From Actinomadura litoris (GTDB taxonomy: Bacteria > Actinomycetota > Actinomycetes > Streptosporangiales > Streptosporangiaceae): a DNA stretch of 64,000 nucleotides. The notes under the pieces are model-generated. The model worked only from the letters and a program-made list of their open reading frames with translations, ran no database searches and was not told where the DNA came from. The DNA lies in assembly GCF_009733595.1 (NCBI RefSeq), contig NZ_WOFH01000019.1:62001-126000 (forward strand), given 5' to 3'. Shown one piece after another: positions 8,110-17,016 of the stretch. A program made the translations under genes and the position numbers. Every line of letters begins with the position of its first letter. Position 1 is the stretch's first letter.

Positions 8110-10275
8110 TCAGCCGTCCCGGGAGCCCGCGGCCACCTTCTCGGCGAGGTGCGAGGGGAGCGGTTCGTAGCGCAGGAAGCCGCGGTTGAAGGTGCCCGTG
8201 CCCTGGGACATGGACCGCAGGTCGATCGCGTAGCGGATGATCTCCAGCTGGGGGACCTCCGCTTTGATCATCGTGCGGCCGCCCGGGACGGCCTCGGAGC
8301 CGAGGACCCGGCCGCGCCGGGAGGTGAGGTCGGACATGACCGCGCCGACGTACTCGTCGGCGATCAGCACGGCGACCTCGTCCACCGGCTCCAGCAGCAG
8401 GATCGGCACCGCGCCCGCCGCGTCCTTCAGGGCGAGCGCCCCGGCGGCCTGGAAGGCCATGTCGGAGGAGTCGACCGAGTGGGCCTTGCCGTCGTGCAGG
8501 GTGACCTTGATGTCCACGAGCGGGTAGCCCGCCGACACGCCGCGTCCCATCTGCTGCCGGACGCCCTTCTCCACCGATGGGATGAACTGCCGGGGCACCA
8601 CCCCTCCGACGATCTTGTCGACGAACTCGAAGCCCCCGCCGGACGGCAGCGGCTCCACGTCGATGTGGCAGATGCCGTACTGGCCGTGCCCGCCGCTCTG
8701 CTTGACGTGCCGGCCGAGGCCCTTGGCCGTGCCGCCGAACGTCTCGCGCAGCGGGACCCGCAGGTCGATCCGCTCCACCTCGACGCCGTAGCGGGCGCGC
8801 AGCCGGTCGATCAGCACGTCCGCGTGCGCCTCGCCCATGCACCACAGGACGAGCTGGCGGGTCTCGGGGTTGTTCTCCAGGCGCAGCGTCGGGTCCTCGG
8901 CGACGAGCCGGGCGAGGGCCTGGCTGAGCTTGTCCTCGTCCGCCTTGGAGTGGGCCCGGATCGCCACCGGCAGAAGCGGGTCGGGCATCGACCAGGGGGC
9001 CATCAGCGCCGGCGCCGAGGGGTCGGAGAGGGTGTCGCCGGTCTCGGCGCGCGCCAGCTTGGCGACCGCGCAGATGTCGCCCGCCCCGCAGGAGGAGACG
9101 GTCCGCTGGGTCTTGCCCAGCGGCGAGGTGAGGGCGCCGACGCGCTCGTCGACGTCGTGGTCCTCGTGGCCCCGGTCCGCCATGCCGTGCCCGGAGACGT
9201 GGACGACGGTGTCGGGGCGCAGCGTCCCGGAGAACACGCGGACGAGCGAGATCCGGCCGACGTAGGGGTCGGAGGTGGTCTTGACGACCTCGGCGACCAG
9301 GGGCCCGTCGGGGTCGCAGCCGAGCTCCCTGGGCGGCCCGCCCTTCACCGGCGTCACGGGCGGGATGCCGTGCTCCAGCGGGGACGGGAACGCCTGCGCC
9401 ATCAGCTCCAGCACCTCCCGCATCCCGATCACCGGGCCGGGGTGGTCGCCGTGCGGCACCGACGTGGCGAGGACGGGGTAGAAGCTGCCCCGCGCGACCG
9501 CGGTCTCCAGGTCCTCGATGAGGGCCTTGACGTCGATCTCCTCACCGGACAGGTACCGGTCCATGAGGGTCTCGTCCTCGCTCTCCTGGATGATCCCCTC
9601 GATCAGCGACGCGCGCTGCTCGGCGATCTGGTCCAGGTAGCGGGGGTCGGGGTCGCACTCGACGCGCTCGCCGGTGGAGTAGTCCAGGCAGCGGCGCGTC
9701 AGCAGCCCGACCAGGCCGCTCAGCCCCTGCTCGCCCGCCGCCGGGAAGTACAGCGGCAGCACGCCCTCACCGAAGGCGTCCTGGCAGTTGAGCACGACGT
9801 CGTCGAAGTCGCCGCGCTGCTGGTCGATCTTGGTGATGACGACCGCGCGCGGCATCTGGACGGCCGCGCACTCCTCCCACAGCATCCGGGTCAGCCCGTC
9901 GACGCCGTCCACCGCCGAGATCACGAACAGCGCCGCGTCGGCGGCGCGCAGCCCGGCCCGCAGGTCGCCGGTGAAGTCGGCGTACCCGGGGGTGTCGATC
10001 AGGTTGACCTTGATGTCGCCGTACTGGAGGGGGGCGAGCGCGAGGTTGACCGAGCGCTGCTGGCGCACCTCGACCTCGTCGAAGTCGCTGACGGTGGTGC
10101 CGTCCTCGACCCTCCCCGCGCGCTGGACCGTCCCCGTCGCGGCCAGCAGCGCCTCCACCAGCGTGGTCTTGCCCGCCCCCGAATGGCCGACCAGCGCGAC
10201 GTTGCGCACCCTGTCGCACCCGCCGGCCTCCGGTGCCCTGCCGGGGGCTCCCGGGTGGCCTCCCTTGTCCGCCAT
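8110..10275 (-). CDS. fusA2: EF-G-like translational GTPase (FusA2 type)
   Basis: 721-residue elongation-factor-G paralogue. The G domain has P-loop GHSGAGKT (30-37), DTPGY and TKID; EF-G domains II to V follow. A canonical fusA normally lies between rpsG and tuf, so this is the second, EF-G-like copy seen in many actinobacteria (compare mycobacterial FusA2), whose function is unresolved. The ATG at 10275 has GAGGAGGTAG upstream, which fixes the start; longer frames upstream are noise. It interrupts the HIT-to-pgsA order conserved in mycobacteria. A CRP-like palindrome lies 111 bp upstream. Confidence 0.9.
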   Translation of the reverse strand: MADKGGHPGAPGRAPEAGGCDRVRNVALVGHSGAGKTTLVEALLAATGTVQRAGRVEDGTTVSDFDEVEVRQQRSVNLALAPLQYGDIKVNLIDTPGYADFTGDLRAGLRAADAALFVISAVDGVDGLTRMLWEECAAVQMPRAVVITKIDQQRGDFDDVVLNCQDAFGEGVLPLYFPAAGEQGLSGLVGLLTRRCLDYSTGERVECDPDPRYLDQIAEQRASLIEGIIQESEDETLMDRYLSGEEIDVKALIEDLETAVARGSFYPVLATSVPHGDHPGPVIGMREVLELMAQAFPSPLEHGIPPVTPVKGGPPRELGCDPDGPLVAEVVKTTSDPYVGRISLVRVFSGTLRPDTVVHVSGHGMADRGHEDHDVDERVGALTSPLGKTQRTVSSCGAGDICAVAKLARAETGDTLSDPSAPALMAPWSMPDPLLPVAIRAHSKADEDKLSQALARLVAEDPTLRLENNPETRQLVLWCMGEAHADVLIDRLRARYGVEVERIDLRVPLRETFGGTAKGLGRHVKQSGGHGQYGICHIDVEPLPSGGGFEFVDKIVGGVVPRQFIPSVEKGVRQQMGRGVSAGYPLVDIKVTLHDGKAHSVDSSDMAFQAAGALALKDAAGAVPILLLEPVDEVAVLIADEYVGAVMSDLTSRRGRVLGSEAVPGGRTMIKAEVPQLEIIRYAIDLRSMSQGTGTFNRGFLRYEPLPSHLAEKVAAGSRDG

Positions 10276-10639
10276 GACTACCTCCTCGGACGGGCCTCGC
10301 CGCGGAGGCCCGCGTGCGGCTGGGGCCACGGCCCGGCGGGCCCGGCCCTGACGTCCGAGTGCGGCGTCCGACCTCGTCCAACGTGCGTGACCGACGTCAC
10401 ACCCGTGCCAACACCTTTTCCCGTGACGGCCAGGATCACAAGGGGTGAACGCCAAACATCCGTCATCTCTCCTCCGGCCTTCCCTCCGGTGCGCGGCGCG
10501 CCCGGCGAACCCCCTGCTCCGGCCGGTCCGACCCTCGGGGGCCGGCTCGCGCACTACGATTGGGCGCGCCGCGCGGCCCGCGGCGCCCTCGGGTGCCCCC
10601 TGCCGCCCCTCGGCCCCGCAATCACGAGAACGGACGGCG
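10276..10639. promoter_or_regulatory. Divergent intergenic region with CRP-like palindrome
   Basis: This 364-bp gap separates fusA2 (minus) and pgsA (plus). It contains CGTGACCGACGTCACA at 10386-10401, i.e. GTGA-N6-TCAC, matching the Crp/GlxR family consensus TGTGA-N6-TCACA at nearly every position. TACGAT at 10555-10560 fits a -10 box for pgsA, giving a leader of roughly 70 nt. No gene was seen in the gap. Confidence 0.4.
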
Positions 10640-11332
10640 ATGCTCAACAGAATCAGGCCCGCGCTGGGGCGTGTGCTGACCCCGATCGGCGGGGCGGTCG
10701 CGCGGACCGGGGTCTCGCCCAACGCCATCACCGTCATCGGGACGGTCGGCGTCGCCGCGGGCGCGCTCGTGCTGTTCCCGCGCGGGGAGTTCTTCTGGGG
10801 CACGATGGTCATCACCGCGTTCGTGCTGTTCGACATGCTGGACGGCGCCGTCGCCCGGGTCACCGGCAAGATCTCCAAGTTCGGCGCGTTCCTGGACTCC
10901 ACGATGGACCGGGTCGCCGACGCCGCGATCTTCTCCGGCCTGATGATCGGCCTGTACCGGGACGACCGGGAGATGCTCGCCGGCGTCGCCCTGTACTGCC
11001 TGGTGTCCGGCGTCGTGGTGTCCTATGCCAAGGCCCGCGCCGAGGGGCTCGGGTACACCTGCAACGTGGGCATCGCGGAACGCGCGGAACGGCTGATCGT
11101 CGCGCTGGTGGCCGCCGGGTTCGACGGCCTCGGCGTCCCCTACATCCTGGCCCTGGCCCTGTGGGTGCTCGCCGCGCTCAGCACGGTCACGGTCGGCCAG
11201 CGGTTCGCGACCGTCTACGCGCAGGCCAAGGCCGACCCCGCGCCGAGGCCCGCGCCGGGCCGCCCCGCCGAACCCGCCGAACCCGCCGAACCCGCCGAAC
11301 CCGCCAGACCCAAAGCGGAGCGCAGGCCGTGA
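10640..11332 (+). CDS. pgsA: Phosphatidylinositol-phosphate synthase
   Basis: 230-residue CDP-alcohol phosphotransferase that joins CDP-diacylglycerol and inositol phosphate, the first step to phosphatidylinositol and PIMs. The signature D65, D68-G69-x2-A72-R73-x8-G82-x3-D86-x3-D90 is complete, and about six membrane segments are visible. The identity as PI-phosphate synthase rather than PG-phosphate synthase follows from its operon with patA-like and pimA genes. The C-terminus is a cytoplasmic tail with four AEP repeats. The stop overlaps the next start (GTGA). The chosen ATG follows a weak GA-rich site; a start at 10445 is improbable. Confidence 0.93.
   Translation: MLNRIRPALGRVLTPIGGAVARTGVSPNAITVIGTVGVAAGALVLFPRGEFFWGTMVITAFVLFDMLDGAVARVTGKISKFGAFLDSTMDRVADAAIFSGLMIGLYRDDREMLAGVALYCLVSGVVVSYAKARAEGLGYTCNVGIAERAERLIVALVAAGFDGLGVPYILALALWVLAALSTVTVGQRFATVYAQAKADPAPRPAPGRPAEPAEPAEPAEPARPKAERRP
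11267..11302 (+). repeat. Four tandem GCCGAACCC repeats in pgsA tail
   Basis: Four perfect copies of the 9-mer GCCGAACCC encode (Ala-Glu-Pro)4 in the cytoplasmic tail of PgsA. A fifth degenerate unit, GCCAGACCC, follows. Copy number is likely to vary between strains by slippage. Confidence 0.9.
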
Positions 11333-12255
11333 CCCGGCCGCGCGGCGCCGCCCCGGCCTCGGTCCGCGACGAGGTCATGGACGCCGCGTACGCGCTCGGC
11401 TGGACGGTCGTCCGCAAGATGCCCGAGCGCGCCGCGCGGCTGGCCTTCGCCGCGCTGGCCGACCGCACCTGGCACGGCCACGGGTCCGGGGTGCGCCAGC
11501 TCGAACGCAACCTGTGCCGCGTCCTCGGCAAGGACGCCGTGGACGACGAGGTCCGCGTCCTCAGCAAGAAGGTGCTGCGCTCCTACTTCCGCTACTGGCT
11601 GGAGGTGTTCCGGCTCCCCGAGTACGACCGGGAGCGGATCCTCGGCGGCATGCGCGTCACCGGCGAGAAGAAGATCTTCAGCAACCTCGACGCGGGACGC
11701 GGCGTCGTGCTGGCGCTGCCGCACATGGGCAACTACGAGCACGCCGGGGCCTGGCTCGTCCACAGCGGCTACCCGTTCACCACCGTCGCCGAGCGGTTGA
11801 GGCCGGAGTCGCTCTACGACCGTTTCGTCGAGTTCCGCGAGGGCCTCGGCATGGAGGTGCTGGCCCACAAGGGCGCCTCGGCGTTCGGGCGGATGGCGCG
11901 GCGGCTGCGCGCCGGGCGCCCGGTGTGCCTGGTCGTCGACCGCGACCTCACCGCCACCGGCGTGGACGTCGAGTTCTTCGGCGCCACCGCCCGGATGCCC
12001 GCCGTGGCCGCCGCGCTGGCCCTCCAGACGGGCGCCGCGCTGATCCCCGTGACACTCTGGTACGAGGGGGAGTACTGGGGGGCGCGGGTCCACGAGGAGA
12101 TCCCCGTCCCCGGGCAGGGCTCCCGGCAGGAGAAGATCCAGGCCATGACGCAGGAGATGGCGCGCGTCTTCCAGGAGGGCATCGCCGCCCACCCGGAGGA
12201 CTGGCACATGCTCCAGAAGGTCTGGGTCGAGGACCTCGCGGAGGCACCCCGGTGA
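11329..12255 (+). CDS. patA: Phosphatidylinositol mannoside acyltransferase (HtrB/LpxL family)
   Basis: 308-residue lysophospholipid-acyltransferase of the HtrB/LpxL superfamily, corresponding to mycobacterial PatA (Rv2611c). PatA transfers an acyl chain to the mannose of PIM1/PIM2 at the inner face of the membrane. The catalytic motif is H132-x4-E137 in LPHMGNYEHAG; downstream VCLVVDRDLTATGVDVEFFG and ALIPVTLWYEG are typical of the family. The GTG start overlaps the pgsA stop (GTGA), and its own stop overlaps the pimA start in the same way, so PI synthesis, mannosylation and acylation are translationally coupled. Confidence 0.9.
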   Translation: MTRPRGAAPASVRDEVMDAAYALGWTVVRKMPERAARLAFAALADRTWHGHGSGVRQLERNLCRVLGKDAVDDEVRVLSKKVLRSYFRYWLEVFRLPEYDRERILGGMRVTGEKKIFSNLDAGRGVVLALPHMGNYEHAGAWLVHSGYPFTTVAERLRPESLYDRFVEFREGLGMEVLAHKGASAFGRMARRLRAGRPVCLVVDRDLTATGVDVEFFGATARMPAVAAALALQTGAALIPVTLWYEGEYWGARVHEEIPVPGQGSRQEKIQAMTQEMARVFQEGIAAHPEDWHMLQKVWVEDLAEAPR

Positions 12256-13430
12256 GGGTCGGCCTCGTCTGCCCGTACACCTGGAACGTCCCGGGCGGCG
12301 TCCAGCGGCACATCGCCGACCTCGCCGAGACGCTGATCGGCCTCGGCCACCGCGTGTCGGTGATCGCGCCCGCCGACGAGGACGCCGAGCCGCCGCCCTA
12401 CGTGGTCTCGGCCGGGCGCGCCGTCCCCGTCCCCTACAACGGCTCGGTGGCCCGGCTGGCGTTCGGGTTCCTGTCGGCGGCGCGGGTCCGGCGCTGGATC
12501 AACGAGGGGCGCTTCGACGTGCTGCACGTCCACGAGCCCGCCGCGCCCTCGCTCGGGCTGCTGGCCTGCTGGGCCGCCGACGGGCCGATCGTCGGCACCT
12601 TCCACGCCTCCTACGAGAAGTCCCGCGTGGTGTCGGTCACCGCCCCGATCCTGCAGAGCGCCCTGGAGAAGATCACCGGGCGGATCGCGGTGTCGGAGGC
12701 CGCCCGCACCACGCTCGTCGAGCACCTCGGCGGCGACGCCGTGCTGATCCCCAACGGCGTCGCGACCGAGCGGTTCGCGATGGGCGAGCCGCTGCCCGGC
12801 TGGCCCGGGCGCGGCGGCGGCCCGCGCGCCGGCGGCTCCGGCGGCGAGGGGGAGGGCGGCGCCCTCGGCTTCCTCGGCCGCATGGACGAGCCGCGCAAGG
12901 GCCTCCAGGTCCTGCTGCGCGCCTTCGAGGTGCTCGGCCGCCGCCGCCCGGGGCTGCGGCTGCTGCTCGCCGGCCCCGGCGACGCCGACGACGTCGTGGC
13001 CCGGGTCTCGCCCGAGCTGCGCGACCGCGTCGTCGTGCTCGGCATGGTCAGCGAGGAGGACAAGATCCGCGCCTACCACTCGGTGGACGTGTTCGTCGCG
13101 CCCAACACCGGCGGCGAGAGCTTCGGGATCGTGCTCGCCGAGGCGATGGCGGCGGGCGCGCCGATCGTGGCCAGCGACATCGAGGCGTTCGACCGGGTGC
13201 TGCTCGGCGGCCGGGCGGGCGTGCTGTTCCCGGTCGGCGACCACGAGGCCCTGGCCGCCGCCGCCGACGACCTCCTCGCCGACGCCGCGCGGCGCAAGCA
13301 GCTCTCGGCCGAGGCGCGGGCGGCCGTCCGCGCCTACGACTGGTCGTCGGTGGCGCGGGACGTGGTGCGCGTGTACGAGACGGTGTCCCTCGACAGCGCG
13401 GGCGTCGTCGAGTCCGGCGTCGGCGCCTAG
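12252..13430 (+). CDS. pimA: Phosphatidylinositol alpha-mannosyltransferase
   Basis: 392-residue GT-B glycosyltransferase (family GT4) that transfers mannose from GDP-mannose to phosphatidylinositol, the first step of PIM synthesis on the inner membrane face. The N-terminus VGLVCPYTWNVPGGVQRHI holds the acceptor-side Gly-rich loop. The donor site has GRMDEPRKGLQVLLRAF and the EX7E-type GGESFGIVLAEAMAAG at about residues 285-300. A Gly/Glu-rich insertion (PGRGGGPRAGGSGGEGEGG) sits just before the C-terminal domain. GTG 12252 overlaps the patA stop. Confidence 0.95.
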   Translation: MRVGLVCPYTWNVPGGVQRHIADLAETLIGLGHRVSVIAPADEDAEPPPYVVSAGRAVPVPYNGSVARLAFGFLSAARVRRWINEGRFDVLHVHEPAAPSLGLLACWAADGPIVGTFHASYEKSRVVSVTAPILQSALEKITGRIAVSEAARTTLVEHLGGDAVLIPNGVATERFAMGEPLPGWPGRGGGPRAGGSGGEGEGGALGFLGRMDEPRKGLQVLLRAFEVLGRRRPGLRLLLAGPGDADDVVARVSPELRDRVVVLGMVSEEDKIRAYHSVDVFVAPNTGGESFGIVLAEAMAAGAPIVASDIEAFDRVLLGGRAGVLFPVGDHEALAAAADDLLADAARRKQLSAEARAAVRAYDWSSVARDVVRVYETVSLDSAGVVESGVGA

Positions 13431-13438
13431 GGGACCCC

Positions 13439-13981
13439 ATGTCCTACGACTGGATCATCGACGTCCTGTTCTGGATCGCGGTCGTCTTCCTCGCCGCCGG
13501 TTACGTCTCGTGGCGCGCCACCCGCCTGGACCGGCTGCACGTCCGCGTCGAGACCGCCCGCGCCGCGCTGGACGCCGCGCTGGTCCGGCGGGCCGCCGCC
13601 GCGCTGGAGCTGGCCGCCTCCCGGCTGCTGGACCCGGCGACCAGCCTCGTCCTCGCCACCGCCGCGCACGAGGCCCGCACCGCCGACGCCGACAACCGGG
13701 AGTTCGCCGAGAGCGACCTGTCCCGCGCGCTGCGCGCGGTCGTCGACCAGCCCGAGTTCGCCAGCACGCTCGCCGAGCGGGCGGACGGCGAGGGGAAGGC
13801 CGTCCTGGAGGAGCTGTCCTCGGCCGCCGCGAAGGTCGCCTACGCCCGCCGGTTCTACAACGACGCCGTCTCCCAGGCCCGCATCGCCCGCCGCAAGCTG
13901 CTCGTCCGGGTGCTGCCGCTGCACGGGCGCGCGCCGCTGCCCGGCTTCTTCGAGATCGACGACGACCCCCCGGGCATCTGA
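13439..13981 (+). CDS. LemA-like single-pass membrane protein
   Basis: 180-residue protein with one N-terminal membrane segment (about residues 5-24) followed by a helical cytoplasmic or periplasmic domain. The C-terminal region ARRFYNDAVSQARIARR and PGFFEIDDDPP resembles the LemA family signature. It begins 8 bp after pimA and is the last gene of the PIM operon. In mycobacteria this position holds Rv2609c, a membrane protein with a Nudix domain; the Nudix part is absent here. Function is unknown; a role alongside PIM enzymes is inferred from position only. Confidence 0.75.
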   Translation: MSYDWIIDVLFWIAVVFLAAGYVSWRATRLDRLHVRVETARAALDAALVRRAAAALELAASRLLDPATSLVLATAAHEARTADADNREFAESDLSRALRAVVDQPEFASTLAERADGEGKAVLEELSSAAAKVAYARRFYNDAVSQARIARRKLLVRVLPLHGRAPLPGFFEIDDDPPGI

Positions 13982-14063
13982 GCGGGCACCCTTCCGACTC
14001 CCCTTCCGGGGGCCGCGCATCCCCGGGGTTCGCATACGGGGGTTCCCATCTGGGTGGGTTCGC

Positions 14064-14069
14064 TACCCT
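14064..14069 (+). promoter_or_regulatory. Putative -10 box of the DUF3048 gene
   Basis: TACCCT fits TANNNT and lies 30 bp before the GTG start, with GGGAGG as ribosome site in between. No convincing -35 box. It also marks a transcription break after the PIM operon. Confidence 0.35.
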
Positions 14070-14099
14070 CGGGCAGATCGCTCAAGGGAGGGTCATATC

Positions 14100-15152
14100 G
14101 TGCGATACGCGTGGGAAACACCCCGTCGCGGCCGGTTCGTCACGCACGGGCGGACGGCCGCGGCGCTCGCGGCGCTCGCGCTGCTCGGCGCCGCGGGGGC
14201 CGCGTGCTCGGACGGCTCGGACGGCGGGACCGCGAGTCCCCCCGGCGCGCCGGGCCCCTCCGGATCCGGCACGCCCGAGCCGACGACGCACCCCTTCACC
14301 GGCGGCGCGACGGGCCGGCGCAACCCCGTCCTCGCCGTCAAGATCGAGAACACCCGGCCCGCGCTGCCGCAGGCGGGGGTCTCCTCCGCCGACATCGTCT
14401 ACGTCGAGCAGGTCGAGGGCGGCGAGACCCGGCTGATGGCGGTCTACTCCTCCCGGCTGCCGGGCCGCGTTGGACCGGTCCGCAGCGCCCGCATCTCCGA
14501 CCTGCACATCCTCCCGCAGTTCGGCCGCCCCGCGTTCGCCTTCAGCGGCGTCCAGAGCAAGATGAAGCCCTACATCCGCCAGGCGCCGGTCTACGACATC
14601 TCCCAGGACAACGCGGGGTCCGCCTACTTCCGCGCCGGGCCCAAGCCCATCCCGTACAACCTCTACGCCGACCCGAGGAACCTGCTGAAGCAGGCGCCGA
14701 AGGCCGAGCCGCCCCGCGACATCGGGTTCCGCTTCGGCCCGGCGCCCGAGGGCGGCAGGCCCACCGCGTCCTTCACCGCCCGGTGGCCCGCGACGACGAT
14801 GGGCTTCACCTGGTCGGCCCGGCAGAAGCGCTGGCTGGCGTCCTGGGGCGGGCGGCCCGACCTCGCCGCCGAGGGCGGGCGGCTCGGCGGCCGGACGATC
14901 GTCGTCCAGTACGCCCAGACGACCAGGTCCCGGTTCCACGACTTCCTGGGCAGCTACACGCCGCTGATCCGCACCACCGGCTCGGGACGCGCGCTCGTCC
15001 TGCGCGACGGGAAGTCCTACCAGGCCCGGTGGACCCGGCCCAGCGAGGACAAGGGCACCGCCTACACCACCCCCGACGGCAGGCCGATGACCTTCGCGCC
15101 GGGCCAGGTCTGGGTCGTTCTGCTCAACGACGGCAAGCCTCGCATTCCGTGA
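14100..15152 (+). CDS. DUF3048 (YerB-like) exported protein, possible lipoprotein
   Basis: 350-residue exported protein of the DUF3048/YerB family. The signal region (about residues 18-36) ends in AAGAAC, a degenerate lipobox whose -3 residue is Gly, so lipidation is possible but not assured. The mature part has a Ser/Gly/Pro linker, then the two DUF3048 regions: NPVLAVKIENTRPALPQAGVSSADIVYVE, GRVGPVRSARISDL, and the C-terminal GTAYTTPDGRPMTFAPGQVWV. Biochemical function is not established. GTG 14100 follows GGGAGGG. It is monocistronic as far as can be seen. Confidence 0.85.
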   Translation: MRYAWETPRRGRFVTHGRTAAALAALALLGAAGAACSDGSDGGTASPPGAPGPSGSGTPEPTTHPFTGGATGRRNPVLAVKIENTRPALPQAGVSSADIVYVEQVEGGETRLMAVYSSRLPGRVGPVRSARISDLHILPQFGRPAFAFSGVQSKMKPYIRQAPVYDISQDNAGSAYFRAGPKPIPYNLYADPRNLLKQAPKAEPPRDIGFRFGPAPEGGRPTASFTARWPATTMGFTWSARQKRWLASWGGRPDLAAEGGRLGGRTIVVQYAQTTRSRFHDFLGSYTPLIRTTGSGRALVLRDGKSYQARWTRPSEDKGTAYTTPDGRPMTFAPGQVWVVLLNDGKPRIP

Positions 15153-15189
15153 CGAACCCTTACGGACCAGTGAGTCGGGGGCGTTCTGC

Positions 15190-15275
15190 GGTCACTTCGT
15201 AAGCCAAAAAGTCGCGGTTCTGACACTCTGCCCGGTCGAGATGTCCCGCTAGCAGGCAATATCATGGAAGTGACC
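15190..15275. promoter_or_regulatory. Inverted repeat and promoter region upstream of pdxS
   Basis: GGTCACTTC (15190-15198) and GAAGTGACC (15267-15275) are perfect inverted copies 68 bp apart. TATCAT at 15260-15265 is a possible -10 box immediately before the second copy. The arms could be operator half-sites or the stem of a long hairpin. MocR-type PdxR regulators control pdxS in some actinobacteria, but no such gene is adjacent and the link is speculation. Confidence 0.3.
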
Positions 15276-15295
15276 TGTCGTCCGCGAGGTGAGGA

Positions 15296-16219
15296 ATGCC
15301 CGTGTCCACTTCCAGTCCCGCCCCCGAGAACACCGCGCCCGAGACGGGGACCGCCCGCGTCAAGCGCGGCATGGCGGAGATGCTCAAGGGCGGCGTGATC
15401 ATGGACGTCGTCACGCCCGACCAGGCGAAGATCGCCGAGGACGCGGGCGCGGTGGCCGTCATGGCCCTGGAGCGGGTTCCCGCCGACATCCGCGCCGAGG
15501 GCGGCATCTCCCGGATGAGCGACCCCGACATGATCGACGGGATCATCTCGGCGGTGTCCATCCCGGTGATGGCCAAGGCGCGCATCGGCCACTTCGTCGA
15601 GGCCCGGGTGCTCCAGGCGCTCGGCGTCGACTACGTCGACGAGTCCGAGGTGCTCACCCCGGCCGACTACGACAACCACATCGACAAGTGGGCCTTCACC
15701 GTCCCGTTCGTGTGCGGCGCCACCAACCTCGGCGAGGCGCTGCGCCGCATCACCGAGGGCGCGGCGATGATCCGCTCCAAGGGCGAGGCCGGCACCGGCG
15801 ACGTCTCCAACGCCACCACCCACATGCGCCAGATCCGGCGGGAGATCAGCCGGCTCGGGTCGCTCGCCGACGACGAGCTGTATGTGGCCGCCAAGGAGCT
15901 GCAGGCGCCGTACGAGCTGGTGAAGGAGGTCGCGCGGGCCGGCAAGCTGCCCGTCGTGCTGTTCACCGCCGGCGGCATCGCCACCCCCGCCGACGCCGCG
16001 ATGATGATGCAGCTCGGCGCCGAGGGCGTGTTCGTCGGATCGGGCATCTTCAAGTCCGGCAACCCCGCCCAGCGCGCCGAGGCCATCGTGAAGGCCACCA
16101 CCTTCCACGACGACCCCGAGGTGATCGCCAAGGTCTCCCGCGGCCTCGGCGAGGCCATGGTCGGGATCAGCGCCGCCTCCCTCGGCGAGGACCAGAAGTT
16201 CGCCGGCCGCGGCTGGTGA
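15296..16219 (+). CDS. pdxS: Pyridoxal 5'-phosphate synthase lyase subunit
   Basis: 307-residue synthase subunit of the DXP-independent vitamin B6 pathway. It condenses ribose 5-phosphate, glyceraldehyde 3-phosphate and ammonia (delivered by PdxT) to pyridoxal 5'-phosphate. Key residues are visible: D37 in GGVIMDVV, K94 in MAKARIGHF (Schiff base) and K162 in IRSKGEAGTGD (second lysine). The last residues KFAGRGW are typical. ATG 15296 follows GAGGTGAGG; a GTG two codons on is an alternative. Unlike the usual pdxS-pdxT pair, an unknown gene separates it from pdxT. Confidence 0.97.
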   Translation: MPVSTSSPAPENTAPETGTARVKRGMAEMLKGGVIMDVVTPDQAKIAEDAGAVAVMALERVPADIRAEGGISRMSDPDMIDGIISAVSIPVMAKARIGHFVEARVLQALGVDYVDESEVLTPADYDNHIDKWAFTVPFVCGATNLGEALRRITEGAAMIRSKGEAGTGDVSNATTHMRQIRREISRLGSLADDELYVAAKELQAPYELVKEVARAGKLPVVLFTAGGIATPADAAMMMQLGAEGVFVGSGIFKSGNPAQRAEAIVKATTFHDDPEVIAKVSRGLGEAMVGISAASLGEDQKFAGRGW

Positions 16220-16245
16220 CCCCGCGCTGACCGACCCCGGCGCCC

Positions 16246-16290
16246 GCCGCCCGCCCGAGCCCGCCGGCACGGGCGCGGCGGCCGGGCGGC
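16246..16290 (+). terminator. GC-rich hairpin after pdxS
   Basis: GCCGCCCG (16246-16253) pairs perfectly with CGGGCGGC (16283-16290), with a smaller inner stem. There is no U-tract. It may end or attenuate the pdxS transcript before the next gene. Confidence 0.4.
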
Positions 16291-16401
16291 AACCGGGGGA
16301 CCCCCCTCCACAACGCGCAGGTCGAGGGATTACGCTGGCCGCGCGGCCGGTGGGCAGGCGCGAGGCCTCCCGGGCGGTGCCCGGCCGCGGGAGGGACGAG
16401 C

Positions 16402-17016
16402 ATGGCTTGGTCGGTCGCGCTGGCATGCGCGAGCGCGGGTGAACCCACCGAGGTGTTCCGGCCGGGCCTGGTGTCCGATCCGGGCGCGGCCGCGGAGATC
16501 GCGCGCGGTCTCTATCCGGCGGCCACCCTCACCGAGACCGGTGACACGGTCCTGGACTTCGCGCTCTGGCCCTACGAGGACGAGCTGTTCGTCGGCGCGT
16601 TCGAGCGGGCGCTGCTGCTGTGCGACCGGCGGCTGTTCAGCCTCGACGACGACGCCCGCCGCATCGCCGACACCGCCGCCGCCGCGCTGCCGGGCTCGCG
16701 CTGCGGCGTCCTCGTCCTGCACACCGTCATCCACGGCTGCTGGTTCCGCTGGTACGAGTCCGGCGCGCTGCTCCGCGAGGTCTTCGTGACCGCCGAGGAC
16801 GGCGTCGTCGTCGACCAGGGCGACCGGCTGCCCGCCGAGCGCCCCTTTTGGAGCGCGATCGACGCGGGCGCCGCCGACGTGCCGCTGCCCTTCGACCCCG
16901 AGGAGTTCGGCCTGGCGCTCGCCGAGGCCCACATGTTCGGGCGCGGCATCGCCAGCCGGGGCCAGGACGGCTTCCTCCCGCTGGAGCTGCCGCTCCGCCG
17001 GTTCAAGCACGCCTGA
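16402..17016 (+). CDS. Conserved actinobacterial protein of unknown function
   Basis: 204 residues, no named domain recognised with confidence; it resembles a family of uncharacterised actinobacterial proteins with an N-terminal beta-strand followed by a 'PG...LYPAATL' segment (possibly DUF6928). No signal peptide or membrane segment. Aromatic-rich strands (HGCWFRWYESGALLREVFV) suggest a compact alpha/beta fold. ATG 16402 follows GGGAGGG. It lies between pdxS and pdxT, 95 bp before the latter, on the same strand. A role in B6 metabolism is not implied by its sequence. Confidence 0.7.
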   Translation: MAWSVALACASAGEPTEVFRPGLVSDPGAAAEIARGLYPAATLTETGDTVLDFALWPYEDELFVGAFERALLLCDRRLFSLDDDARRIADTAAAALPGSRCGVLVLHTVIHGCWFRWYESGALLREVFVTAEDGVVVDQGDRLPAERPFWSAIDAGAADVPLPFDPEEFGLALAEAHMFGRGIASRGQDGFLPLELPLRRFKHA

